26,277 nucleotides of DNA, taken from the NCBI GenBank assembly GCA_964621755.1, contig CAZUPI010000032.1:1-26277 (forward strand), given 5' to 3'. The position numbers and the translations under genes were made by a program. The number at the start of each line of letters is the position of its first letter. Within the stretch, counting starts at the first letter, position 1. The stretch comes from UMGS1696 sp964621755. Its GTDB lineage: Bacteria; Bacillota; Clostridia; Oscillospirales; CAG-272. Under the pieces are notes generated by a model, which saw only the letters and a list, made by a program, of their open reading frames with translations, ran no database searches and had not been told where the DNA came from. Below, in pieces: positions 15,940-23,914 of the stretch.

Positions 15940-16932
15940 TTATTTTAATCCACTCTTCAATAATTCAAGAAGCGCCATGTCAACCTTCATACCGCGGTAA
16001 TCTTCGTAAACGGTACCAGGTCTGCCATGATTGACAATTCCAAACGAGCCTTCAAAATTCCAGAGAGAATAGCCCCAGTTGTTTTCATTGAATACAGTGA
16101 TTAAATCGGTCAGCCAACGCAGGGCGATATCGTTTTCAATCTTGTTGTAGCATCCGAATTCTCCAATATGTACCTGTGCGCCCGCTGCTTCAACTTCCTT
16201 CCATGGCTTGTAATAATCCCGCAGGCTTTGGATATCAACCTTCCACCCCGGCATTACTTCGCCTGGATACTGCGGCTTTTCAAACTCCGCTTTGACCCAA
16301 TCCGCTTTATAGTGGCTTACCTGCATCGGAAAATATCCGCGCCCACTGTGAATCGCATCAACGTCCGCAAGCTCGGGCAGGGCAGTGCCTCCCCCGTCAA
16401 ACCCATCAATGACAATCTGTCTGCATGGGTCAATCTTATGTATCGCGTCAATTGTTGCACGAATGACCCGTTCATGATCGTCGCGAGAACAGGGGTGTGT
16501 AGGTGGTTGATTGCTCGGCTCATTTACCAAGTCAAAACTCAATTTTTCTGACGAAATTCCCGCATATCGCTTGGTAAACATTTCCCACAGGTAGATAAAT
16601 CCGTCAAATGCCTCCGCATCGCGCCAAAGATTATGTTTTTCGCGCTCCGGCCAATTGATACAGTAGCCAGGTGCACGATGGATGTTCAGGCACGCATGAA
16701 GACCGCGTCTGTTGCATTCCTCAATGTACGTATCAATATACTCAATAATCTCTTCATCGGGATGCATATAATCGAAGTTATGCGTCCAAAACCTGTAATC
16801 ACAGGGAATACGCACAAAGTTAAATCCCTCGTTTGCTACAAAATCAAGCTCATGAAGATTTGGCTTCTGGGGACCGCGGTCGCCATACTTCGCAAACATC
16901 CACAAAAAATTAAATCCAACTTTCTTTTTCAC
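15940..16932 (-). CDS. Glycoside hydrolase family 5-type enzyme, cytoplasmic
   Basis: A 330-residue TIM barrel. The start is a GTG at 16932 (MKKKVGFNF) with AAGGAG eight bases before it. The acid/base Glu138 lies in LSFDLVNEP and the nucleophile Glu258 in VHIGEFG, the two hallmark sites of GH5 retaining glycosidases. RIPCDYRFW (41-49) and the conserved NIHRAPGY (83-90) match the strand 2 and 3 regions. There is no signal peptide, so it acts on short imported glucans, mannans or other beta-linked oligosaccharides rather than polymers. It lies 47 bases downstream of comF on the same strand and may be read through from its promoter. Exact substrate cannot be told. Confidence 0.88.
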   Translation of the reverse strand: MKKKVGFNFLWMFAKYGDRGPQKPNLHELDFVANEGFNFVRIPCDYRFWTHNFDYMHPDEEIIEYIDTYIEECNRRGLHACLNIHRAPGYCINWPEREKHNLWRDAEAFDGFIYLWEMFTKRYAGISSEKLSFDLVNEPSNQPPTHPCSRDDHERVIRATIDAIHKIDPCRQIVIDGFDGGGTALPELADVDAIHSGRGYFPMQVSHYKADWVKAEFEKPQYPGEVMPGWKVDIQSLRDYYKPWKEVEAAGAQVHIGEFGCYNKIENDIALRWLTDLITVFNENNWGYSLWNFEGSFGIVNHGRPGTVYEDYRGMKVDMALLELLKSGLK

Positions 16933-16979
16933 ACCTGTTTCTCCTTATTGTAATAGAATTTGCTTGAATTTTCATTGTA

Positions 16980-17738
16980 TTACTTCAAACCTTTACGCGG
17001 TAAATCCCGCGCAATTGAAATCGGAAAGACAGCTGCAGCACCGCAGAAATATAAATGACGGGTCGCTGTTATTATGGTAGCTCCGCTTGTAATAATATCA
17101 TCAAAGAGAAGGTATTTTCCGCCAGGCACAATTGCACCTCTTTGCGGAATTAAGGTGTTGACAGCGTTTTCCATTCGTCCTACAGCATTCAGTGACTTCT
17201 GCTCACTGCCTTCCTCACGTACAAACGTCTTTTTCTGAGGAATTTTCAATCTTCGCGCAAGACGCTTCGAAATTTCCTCGCCTTGGTCAATTCCATATTT
17301 CATAAAGTTGGAAACAGACCGTGGCGGATATGTAATCATCCACTCGTCAAGCGAAATTTCCGCGGATACAAAGGTACGCTCGATTCTGTCCGCTAACTCG
17401 TCCGCAAAAAATGACGCAAACTGTCCCTTATTTTTGAGTGCCAAAATCATTTTTTCCGTAATTCGCCCACTCTCACGACCAAGTTGTGCTCCGGTGTAGA
17501 ACGTAAGGGTAACATGACTTTTTCCGTTAATTCTTGTTTTCGTAAATTTAGAAAATTCGCAGTCGCACATGCAAAATTCGGCTGTTTGCCCGCACTTTGG
17601 ACACTCTGTTCCACACTCACTTGCATATTTTGCCAAACAGTCCACACATAGTCCAAAATGACCGTCAACTGTTTTTCCGCAATAGGCGCACGCCGGAGGA
17701 CAGAGCAGATTGATTAAATTCTTTAGATAGTTTTTCAT
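16980..17738 (-). CDS. comF: ComF-family phosphoribosyltransferase-like protein
   Basis: A 252-residue protein. ATG 17738 (MKNYLKNLI) is chosen because the promoter covers the upstream in-frame ATGs. The N-terminal zinc region has Cys pairs CAYC (17, 20) and CVDC (31, 34), then CPKC and CMCDC. The C-terminal phosphoribosyltransferase domain ends with the PRPP-binding loop LLFDDIITSGAT, about 40 residues from the end. ComF proteins take part in DNA uptake (competence) in Bacillus and in recombination-linked roles elsewhere. In clostridia the gene is often solitary, as here; no other competence genes are in view. The ribosome binding site is weak (GGATAAAG). Confidence 0.88.
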   Translation of the reverse strand: MKNYLKNLINLLCPPACAYCGKTVDGHFGLCVDCLAKYASECGTECPKCGQTAEFCMCDCEFSKFTKTRINGKSHVTLTFYTGAQLGRESGRITEKMILALKNKGQFASFFADELADRIERTFVSAEISLDEWMITYPPRSVSNFMKYGIDQGEEISKRLARRLKIPQKKTFVREEGSEQKSLNAVGRMENAVNTLIPQRGAIVPGGKYLLFDDIITSGATIITATRHLYFCGAAAVFPISIARDLPRKGLK

Positions 17739-17765
17739 CTTTATCCAATACAAACCATTTTTTAT

Positions 17766-17795
17766 ATTATGCAACATATTTTGCTCATATGTCAA
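17766..17795 (-). promoter_or_regulatory. Promoter of comF
   Basis: On the minus strand, TTGACA (17790-17795), 18-base spacer, CATAAT (17766-17771). It lies over the upstream in-frame ATGs, which decides the comF start at 17738. Confidence 0.7.
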
Positions 17796-17836
17796 GTGGT
17801 AAATATCAATTTTATCGAAAATTTATTGAATAGCTA

Positions 17837-17865
17837 TTGACAATCCGGTAAAAATGTCGGATAAT
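17837..17865 (+). promoter_or_regulatory. Promoter of the TIM-barrel isomerase-like gene
   Basis: TTGACA (17837-17842), 17-base spacer, GATAAT (17860-17865). It is divergent from the comF promoter. Confidence 0.75.
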
Positions 17866-17907
17866 ATAAGTGATAAAATATTTTCATTCAATATGGAGGA
17901 TTAGACA

Positions 17908-18669
17908 ATGAAAATAGGTGCTCAGTTCTACACCATCCGCGATTTTTGTAAAACTCTTGACGATTTTTCGGAATCTCTGAAAAAGGTAGCCGACATAGGA
18001 TATACAACTGTGCAAATTTCTGGAACTTGCGCATATGAAGCTGATTGGCTTGCAGAGCAGCTCAAAGCCGCAGGACTTACGTGCGGTATTACACACTATA
18101 ATTACGATCGTATCATTCACGAGACCGAAAAGGTAATTGCAGAACACAAAACCTTCGGCTGCAACTACATTGGAATCGGCGGCTTCTTTGGTGGTGTAGC
18201 TGGGCTTCCTAAGTTTGCGAATGAAGCAAAGCCTGCTGCGCAGAAAATCCACGAAGCGGGACTACAGTTTATGTATCACAACCACAACTGGGAATATGAA
18301 AGTAAGGTTGAGGATGGCAGATGTGTCATGGAAGCACTGTCTGATCTTTTCACACCGGAAGAAATGTGCTTTACTCTCGATACATACTGGGTGAAATACG
18401 GCGGATATGACGTACTTTCCGAAATCAAACGTCTTTCCGGCAGACTTCCGGTTGTCCACTTCAAGGATATGTATATCACCGATTCTGGTGAGCGTAAAAT
18501 GGCGTGGGTCGGCGGCGGCAATACTCTCGATTTTGAAAAAATTGCTTCTGCTTTCATTGATTCGGGTACCAAATACGCCTATATTGAACAGGATAATTGT
18601 AATGGGGAAGACCCATTTGACTGCCTCAAAAAGAGCTACGATTACCTTCGTTCCATCGGTCTTGACTGA
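17908..18669 (+). CDS. Sugar phosphate isomerase/epimerase (xylose-isomerase-like TIM barrel)
   Basis: A 253-residue protein of the AP-endonuclease-2/xylose-isomerase-like superfamily, with GGAGGA seven bases before its ATG. The N-terminal strand MKIGAQFYTIRDF is typical. The metal-site residues fall where expected: His124 and His126 in YHNHNWEY, Asp158 in LDTYW, His184 in HFKDM, and Glu227 in YIEQD. Members interconvert sugar or inositol-related ketoses. The closest annotated group is plain sugar phosphate isomerase/epimerase, with no assigned substrate. It is followed 72 bases later by a phosphodiesterase gene, probably on the same transcript since no terminator is seen between them. Confidence 0.9.
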   Translation: MKIGAQFYTIRDFCKTLDDFSESLKKVADIGYTTVQISGTCAYEADWLAEQLKAAGLTCGITHYNYDRIIHETEKVIAEHKTFGCNYIGIGGFFGGVAGLPKFANEAKPAAQKIHEAGLQFMYHNHNWEYESKVEDGRCVMEALSDLFTPEEMCFTLDTYWVKYGGYDVLSEIKRLSGRLPVVHFKDMYITDSGERKMAWVGGGNTLDFEKIASAFIDSGTKYAYIEQDNCNGEDPFDCLKKSYDYLRSIGLD

Positions 18670-18741
18670 TTCTATCGACGATTTTATCTTATCTTGCCAG
18701 ATTTTTAGCGTGTATCTTTAATAAAATAAGGAAGCCAAACT

Positions 18742-19584
18742 GTGATAATATTATTTTTTTCAATTGTAGGGTTGTATGTTTATCTGATATGCCCCAGAAT
18801 TAGGCACCGGTGCGACATGAAGCCGTTCTGTGAACATCCGACTGCGCACCGTGGGATTCATGATAACGTTACCGTTGCTGAAAACTCCATGACAGCCTTT
18901 CGCAAAGCGGTTGAAGCCGGATATGGGATTGAGCTTGATGTGCAGTTTACGAAAGACAAGAAACTGGTCGTATTCCATGATGCAGACTTGAAGCGTCTTT
19001 GCGGCGTTGACCGTACACTTCTTGATGTGACCTATGATGAGTTGTGTAAAATGCCTCTTTTGGTCGGTGGAGAGAAAATTCCAACCTTACGCGAAGTTCT
19101 CAATCTTGTCAACGGGCGTGTGCCCCTTATCATTGAGATGAAAAACGAAAGACGATTGATGATGGAAATGCCGCTTCGGGTTTACAACGAAATGAAGAAT
19201 TATGACGGACTTTACTCCATCGAATCCTTCAATCCGATTTACGTCGGAAAATACCGTAAGCTTGACTGTGATGTAGCGCGCGGGATTCTTTCATTCAAAT
19301 TTGGTAAGGTAAAGCTGAGGCAAAAAGCATTGGCAGTTATTCTTGAAAACCTACTTATGAATTTTATCGCTAAGCCAGATTTTGTGGCATATAAGTATAC
19401 CGATTGCAAAAAAATTTCCTTTCGTTTGAATCGTCTTCTCGGCGCCACCACCTTTGCATGGACTATCCCGCAGGGAGAGGCGATAGGGGAGCGAGCCAAA
19501 AAGTCTTTTGATGCATTTATCTGTGATATCTCAGACCCAAATGTTGAGCTCGATATACCGGAACCAGATACTTGTATGAATTGA
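18742..19584 (+). CDS. Membrane-anchored glycerophosphodiester phosphodiesterase
   Basis: A 280-residue protein. The start is taken as GTG 18742, with AAGGAAG about eight bases upstream. An N-terminal helix (residues 2-18, IILFFSIVGLYVYLICP) anchors it to the membrane. The catalytic domain shows the family motifs in order: HRG (36-38), AENSM, ELDVQ (64-68) and FHD (78-80), then IIEMK for the second metal-site region. The reaction splits glycerol-phospho-alcohols to glycerol 3-phosphate and an alcohol, which supplies phospholipid turnover. The C-terminal segment ends in DIPEPDTCMN. The gene is intact and co-directional with the isomerase-like gene. Confidence 0.9.
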   Translation: MIILFFSIVGLYVYLICPRIRHRCDMKPFCEHPTAHRGIHDNVTVAENSMTAFRKAVEAGYGIELDVQFTKDKKLVVFHDADLKRLCGVDRTLLDVTYDELCKMPLLVGGEKIPTLREVLNLVNGRVPLIIEMKNERRLMMEMPLRVYNEMKNYDGLYSIESFNPIYVGKYRKLDCDVARGILSFKFGKVKLRQKALAVILENLLMNFIAKPDFVAYKYTDCKKISFRLNRLLGATTFAWTIPQGEAIGERAKKSFDAFICDISDPNVELDIPEPDTCMN

Positions 19585-19645
19585 AAGTAAATGGGGGGAT
19601 TCCCGAAACAGTTTTTCACCCTCATTCCCACATGAACTAAAGCTT

Positions 19646-19685
19646 GGGGTGCTGCCGACGCATAAGCGCCGCTGAACAGCACCCC
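19646..19685. terminator. GC-rich hairpin downstream of the phosphodiesterase gene
   Basis: GGGGTGCTG (19646-19654) pairs with CAGCACCCC (19677-19685) around a 22-base loop. No long T run follows, so its strength as a terminator is unsure. It marks the 3' limit of the broken EamA reading. Confidence 0.45.
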
Positions 19686-19686
19686 G

Positions 19687-20131
19687 ATCTATAAGAAAAA
19701 TAAAAATCAAGCCGCCGCGCCTATCCTTTGACATGACCGGAAACGCCATTGAGATTGCCAATAGAATTACCCCGATTATGCGGAATATCGAGATTTCCTC
19801 ATCAAGATAAAACACGCCGAACAGGTAGGGGGAGAAGCATGCCTCCAAGCATCGGGAACATCATAAAGACCGATAAACTTCCGAATGCCATAATCTTGAA
19901 TCCGATAAAGGTGTATGTACAGCACAACACCGCAATGATTGCCGCCATAATAAGGGAGTACGGTTTTACTATAAATTCTTCTTTTAGGGCAAATGTCAAA
20001 AGTAGAAAAATCAATGATGTAGTAAAACCCGAAAGGGTCGAAAATGTCAGCGATGCCACGACCGTGTTACCGCACTTGAAAAACTGAGAGGTTAATCCTA
20101 CGTCAAACTTAAAACAACAAACCGCAGACAC
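19687..20131 (-). pseudogene. EamA/DMT-family transporter fragment, frameshifted and 5'-truncated
   Basis: Two minus-strand frames give one EamA-type domain. The upstream frame reads GNTVVASLTFSTLSGFTTSL, then the EEFIVKPYSLIM region and AFGSLSVFMMFPMLGGMLLP. The homologous reading then jumps to PYLFGVFYLDEEISIFRIIG followed by VILLAISMAF. The jump falls in a run of five G on the plus strand (19828-19832, C's in the gene). Four would keep one frame (MLLPYLFGVF). There is no ribosome binding site or start codon of good quality; the frame opens inside the GH32 terminator hairpin, so the 5' part is lost. Full EamA proteins have about 290-300 residues and ten helices. Here about 145 residues remain, so the fragment is surely not functional as it stands. 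Confidence 0.65.
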
Positions 20132-20158
20132 CTGAGCATATCTCAGTCATCTGCGGTT
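20120..20158 (-). terminator. Terminator of the DivIVA-like/XRE/GH32 operon
   Basis: AACCGCAGA (20120-20128) pairs with TCTGCGGTT (20150-20158), with an inner CTGAG/CTCAG stem (20132-20136 with 20142-20146). On the minus strand a T-rich stretch follows. It lies eight bases after the GH32 stop. Confidence 0.65.
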
Positions 20159-20165
20159 ATCTTAT

Positions 20166-21719
20166 TCAGTTTAATTCCATCGACAGCGCTGAAACCGCTA
20201 TCTTTACCGAAATGTCCTCTTTCGCGGATATCTTAACGCCGTATCTGCGGTCGGCTATCTTGCCAAAGGTCGAGTAGATAAGCCCCCTGTCAGCGAAAAC
20301 CTCTGCGCCAAGAGTATCAAAAATCACACGTAGGTTTTTCTCACCACTATAGGACAACGGAACTGTGCAACTGCCATGGGTATAGGTACCGTTCAATGGG
20401 TCAACTGTGATTTCCATTCCAAAACACGACAGTACGAATGGTGCCGTCCCTTCGCCAATTTCAACATATACATCCGCCGCACACGCACCAAGAAAGTCAG
20501 GCTTTGCAAAGATAACTTCTCCCTGTCCATTTAAGGTATTTACCACGGTCTTTTTCTTCACTAACCGTTCTACCTCATGGACCGGATACGATCCAAGCCG
20601 GATAATATCGCCGATACGCTTCAGATACATCTCACACGGTAGTCCCATTTGAGAGTTAAACAAAGCCCCTAGAGCTTTGTTCGTCCCCCACGCAATCTTG
20701 ATTCTCCTGGTGCCACAACCTGAGAAGGTCTGCGCCGCGTAGCTTTCTCCTGGACCATGATGGTATCGCAATTCCTTCTGCTCCGGAATAAATGTGCCAC
20801 TCTCCATGCTTCCCACAAGATAAGTGTCATGCGCACCTGAAAAGACCCACTTTACCACCCCTTCTTCTCCAATTGTCAGTGGATAGAAATCGGGGCACTC
20901 GTTGTTCTCCGGCATGTTCACATCAGCAATCTTAACCCAATGCAGCAGGTCATCCGACTGATAAATCGCGTAATCGTTTCCATCAAGGTACAGGGAAAGT
21001 GTATACTTTCCAATTTCCTGAGACCACTCCACCTTGGGGTCTCGATTTCCACCGACAATATGGGGAATAATGGGGTTTTTCTCATACTTCGTGAATGTAT
21101 ATCCACCGTCTGTCGAATAAGCCAGACACTGTGTAAAGGGTTTGTCTTTTGACAGTTCACTATTGTTTCCGGCAGCTGTATAGAACAACAGAACCGCATC
21201 CTTGCCAAATCCCGCTACATTTTTATGGTCGCAATACGCACTTCCGGAATACATTGTGCCAGTTTCGTCAGGGAAGAGCGCATCGCCAAGCTCGGTCCAG
21301 TGAACAAGGTCGTCAGATACCGCGTGGCCCCACGTCATATTGCCCCAATAGACACCATGTGGATTGTGCTGATAAAACATGTGATATTTGTTGTTTACCA
21401 GAATGAGTCCGTTTGGATCGTTCGTCCAACCAAGCGTGGTCGTATAGTGAACTGCCGGACGAAGATATTTGCCATTCTCAATTTCATCAATTTTCGGAAA
21501 TCTATCACTTTCTCTGTATGGAATAAGGGTTCCGGCATCATCGACAAGAGTCAGCTTCGCGTCACCAAATCGCGTAATGTCAGCATAGGAGTCAAATGCG
21601 CCATGCACAAAATCAAGTGCAGCATCAAAATCGTACACCAGACGTTCTCCGTCAAGCAAACGATAATGCTTTTTTTCCGCACTGTCATTGATGGGTAATA
21701 CCAAATATCTTTTTGTCAT
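20166..21719 (-). CDS. Glycoside hydrolase family 32 (beta-fructosidase)
   Basis: A 517-residue enzyme. ATG 21719 is used, with AAAGGA nine bases upstream; a TTG two codons earlier is less likely. The five-bladed propeller begins with WTNDPNG (98-104; Asp101 is the nucleophile). RDP (226-228) is the transition-state stabiliser and EC in NECPDF (274-275) holds the acid/base Glu. These three are diagnostic for invertase, levanase and sucrose-6-phosphate hydrolases. About 85 residues precede the propeller, much longer than in sucrose-6-phosphate hydrolases. The C-terminal beta-sandwich is present. No signal peptide is seen, so it cleaves imported sucrose, kestose or raffinose-type sugars in the cytoplasm. 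It lies 27 bases after the XRE regulator, in the same operon. Confidence 0.92.
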   Translation of the reverse strand: MTKRYLVLPINDSAEKKHYRLLDGERLVYDFDAALDFVHGAFDSYADITRFGDAKLTLVDDAGTLIPYRESDRFPKIDEIENGKYLRPAVHYTTTLGWTNDPNGLILVNNKYHMFYQHNPHGVYWGNMTWGHAVSDDLVHWTELGDALFPDETGTMYSGSAYCDHKNVAGFGKDAVLLFYTAAGNNSELSKDKPFTQCLAYSTDGGYTFTKYEKNPIIPHIVGGNRDPKVEWSQEIGKYTLSLYLDGNDYAIYQSDDLLHWVKIADVNMPENNECPDFYPLTIGEEGVVKWVFSGAHDTYLVGSMESGTFIPEQKELRYHHGPGESYAAQTFSGCGTRRIKIAWGTNKALGALFNSQMGLPCEMYLKRIGDIIRLGSYPVHEVERLVKKKTVVNTLNGQGEVIFAKPDFLGACAADVYVEIGEGTAPFVLSCFGMEITVDPLNGTYTHGSCTVPLSYSGEKNLRVIFDTLGAEVFADRGLIYSTFGKIADRRYGVKISAKEDISVKIAVSALSMELN

Positions 21720-21746
21720 TTTCAATTCCTTTCTGGTCTATAAAAT

Positions 21747-22634
21747 TTAGTCAGAAATCGATTTGCATTTTTCAATCATCTCAAGTTTGCGGCGGGATGA
21801 GCTGTATGCGAGTCGGAAATCTCCGATATTATTGGCCGCTTCCTCAAGACCGCATAACACACGATACTTCATGAAATAGGGCAGAGAGGGGTCAAGCGAC
21901 AACTCACGAAGCACTTTTATTGCCTCGTTCGCTTTTCCTGACGAAAGTAGTGATGCCGCACGGATATGCTTCGCAAAACATAGCACGTCGCATGGTTTTC
22001 CAGTATTGCCGCCGGACCTCACAGCTGCCAGTTCGGCGAAATACTGTATAATTGATACAGAAACATATGGTCCGCACATCTTATAGTCACAAAGCACTGC
22101 TGATATTGGCTCTTCGCATACAGTTCGAAACAACTCACCGTGAAATTCCAATGCACAATGAAAGCTATTATCTGCATATATCGATTTTTCGGCATATTGC
22201 TTCGCACGTGCCAACATCGATACCGCCTTACCTATCGCAAATGTTTCCGCAAATTCAAGCGCACTGTTCAGATATGATACCGCCGCAATGTACGACAATT
22301 CATCGTCAATGGCAGATTGCGGTATTGATTCACAGATTTCCTCACATTCCCGGTACTTTTTTTCCTTAAATTTTGTCTTTAAATCGTCGATGATAGATAT
22401 TTTGAAGTACCGCCCCTCGTCCTTGGCGGTTGAGGTGAAAAAATATCCCGCAGAGGTTCCGAGTCGCTCGGATATGTATAACAGGGTAGAAACTGACGGA
22501 GATGCATTTCCACTTTCGATAAGACTGAGCATATTCCGTGTAATTTTATCGCCGGCAAGCTCCTTTTGTGTGATTCCGAGACGAGTCCGCAGCTCCCGTA
22601 TTCTCTCTCCCAGCTTCTTATCTGGATTTGTCAT
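21747..22634 (-). CDS. XRE-family regulator with a C-terminal TPR-like domain
   Basis: A 295-residue protein. The N-terminal helix-turn-helix (residues 8-63) reads GERIRELRTRLGITQKELAG, then ITRNMLSLIESGNASPSVST and LGTSAGYFF, a standard Cro/CI-type DNA-binding domain. The rest (about 75-290) is all helical, with repeated helix pairs typical of tetratricopeptide repeats (for example SYLNSALEFAETFAIGKAVS and KANEAIKVLREL). This architecture resembles peptide-sensing RRNPP regulators, but no signal peptide gene is seen, and many clostridial XRE-TPR proteins have no known ligand. Its start overlaps the stop of the DivIVA-like gene by four bases (ATGA), and GH32 follows 27 bases later. Control of GH32 and the facing GH36 operon is the natural guess. 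Confidence 0.9.
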   Translation of the reverse strand: MTNPDKKLGERIRELRTRLGITQKELAGDKITRNMLSLIESGNASPSVSTLLYISERLGTSAGYFFTSTAKDEGRYFKISIIDDLKTKFKEKKYRECEEICESIPQSAIDDELSYIAAVSYLNSALEFAETFAIGKAVSMLARAKQYAEKSIYADNSFHCALEFHGELFRTVCEEPISAVLCDYKMCGPYVSVSIIQYFAELAAVRSGGNTGKPCDVLCFAKHIRAASLLSSGKANEAIKVLRELSLDPSLPYFMKYRVLCGLEEAANNIGDFRLAYSSSRRKLEMIEKCKSISD

Positions 22635-23719
22635 GACCCCTTCGTGCCGCCTGTCGTTTTTTTCTGAATTCCGTACTTTTCATCCATTTCAGACAGCTTT
22701 TCTTCAATTCCGTCTGATACACAACTCTGGTAATAGCTGATACGATCGTTCATCTCATTGGAGCGGTTTGAAATTTTTGTAAACAGTGCACGAATTTCAT
22801 ACTGCATATCCGTGATACAGGAATTCATCTCACGAATACAATTTTCAATATTCCCGTGAAGGTCAGCGCTGACATCTGATAACAGCGCGTTGGCAGCTGA
22901 AGATAACCGCTCTCTGATATATGACGCTTCTTCTTCTGTTTCACGTCGGATTTGTGCTATCTCGCTATTGCACTTAGCACGCTTCTGCTCGCATTCGGTT
23001 TCTGTATCTATCCGCAGCTTATCCGCTTCTTCACGGGCTGCACTCATAATTTCATCCGCATTATGGTTAGCGTTGATGATGATGTCGCCCAGCTGCGCGC
23101 TGATTTTGTCATACATCTCGAGTTTGTATGCAGGGCTGCTGCGGTCATTCGGGTCGGATGCATTATCGTTTTTCTCTTCTTTGTTAGATTCAATCAAATT
23201 TTGCAGCTCGCTGCATTTGCCGGACAATATTGTAATTTTTTCATTGGCTTCCGCAAGCTCACGTGCAAGCAGTTCCTTAGTCGTTTCAGCCGCATCAAGC
23301 AGCGATTCCTTCAGGCTGAGTTTTTCCGAAAGCGTACTGTTTTCATTTTTCAGACGTTCTTGTTCTTCTTGCAGCTCACTTGTTTTCTTTAACGCCTCTT
23401 CCAGTTTTTCCTGTACATTGCATAAAACTTTATTTTTCTCCTCAAGCTCTGACTTGGCCGCGGCATTTTTTTCTTCATACCCGCTGTAAGTCTCCTGCAG
23501 CTTTTCCTTTTCCGCGACAGCAGCTTTTTTTTCTGACTCTAATTCTGTCATTTGCTCAGAAAGCGCAGCGTACTTTTTATTCGCTTCCTCAAGTTCAGCC
23601 GTCATCTTAGCGAGTGCGTCTATGTGTTTGATGTCGGATTCTTTTATGTAGTTGGTAACATCGTCGCGGTTGAATCCGCCGATTGCGGTTCTGAAAATCT
23701 TAACGCTTTCGTTATTCAT
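22631..23719 (-). CDS. DivIVA-like coiled-coil protein
   Basis: A 362-residue protein and the first gene of the minus-strand operon, with GGGAG six bases before its ATG. Residues 8-27 (KIFRTAIGGFNRDDVTNYI) match the DivIVA/GpsB N-terminal motif FxxxxxGYxxxxVxxFL in spacing and charge. Residues about 30-185 are a long coiled coil rich in E, K and A. After a Ser/Asn/Asp linker (186-200), a second helical region (about 205-345) contains heptads such as HNADEIMSAAREEADKLR, common in DivIVA tails, and ends with a Gly/Lys-rich tip. Such proteins mark curved membrane or help cell division and wall growth. Its overlap with a sugar-linked regulator is unusual. Function in this operon is unknown. Confidence 0.75.
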   Translation of the reverse strand: MNNESVKIFRTAIGGFNRDDVTNYIKESDIKHIDALAKMTAELEEANKKYAALSEQMTELESEKKAAVAEKEKLQETYSGYEEKNAAAKSELEEKNKVLCNVQEKLEEALKKTSELQEEQERLKNENSTLSEKLSLKESLLDAAETTKELLARELAEANEKITILSGKCSELQNLIESNKEEKNDNASDPNDRSSPAYKLEMYDKISAQLGDIIINANHNADEIMSAAREEADKLRIDTETECEQKRAKCNSEIAQIRRETEEEASYIRERLSSAANALLSDVSADLHGNIENCIREMNSCITDMQYEIRALFTKISNRSNEMNDRISYYQSCVSDGIEEKLSEMDEKYGIQKKTTGGTKGS

Positions 23720-23765
23720 ACTATTCTCCCATATAAGATAAATGGTAAATTTGCCTTGCGTCTAT

Positions 23766-23794
23766 ATTTTATCATAGAATCTATCAAAAATCAA
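23766..23794 (-). promoter_or_regulatory. Promoter of the DivIVA-like/XRE/GH32 operon
   Basis: On the minus strand, TTGATT (23789-23794), 17-base spacer, TAAAAT (23766-23771), 47 bases before the DivIVA-like start. It is divergent from the GH36 promoter. Confidence 0.65.
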
Positions 23795-23845
23795 CACTAT
23801 TCACAAGATATCCACCAGATGGGAATAAGAAAACATAATAAAAGA

Positions 23846-23874
23846 TTGACTATTTTGTAAAAAATCAGTATAAT
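23846..23874 (+). promoter_or_regulatory. Promoter of the GH36 operon
   Basis: TTGACT (23846-23851), 17-base spacer, TATAAT (23869-23874), 40 bases before the GH36 start. Only 51 bases separate it from the divergent operon's -35 element, so one bound regulator could affect both. Confidence 0.8.
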
Positions 23875-23914
23875 GGACTTAAGCTTTATAGCTATCTTAT
23901 GAAGGAGCATAAAA

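Noticed and set aside
21225..21698. 157-residue plus-strand frame opposite GH32
   Set aside because: It has no ribosome binding site and lies within a gene with all catalytic motifs on the other strand.
22890..23489. 199-residue Ser-rich plus-strand frame
   Set aside because: It is the complement of the coiled-coil gene; Glu and Lys codons read backwards give Ser, Phe and Leu.
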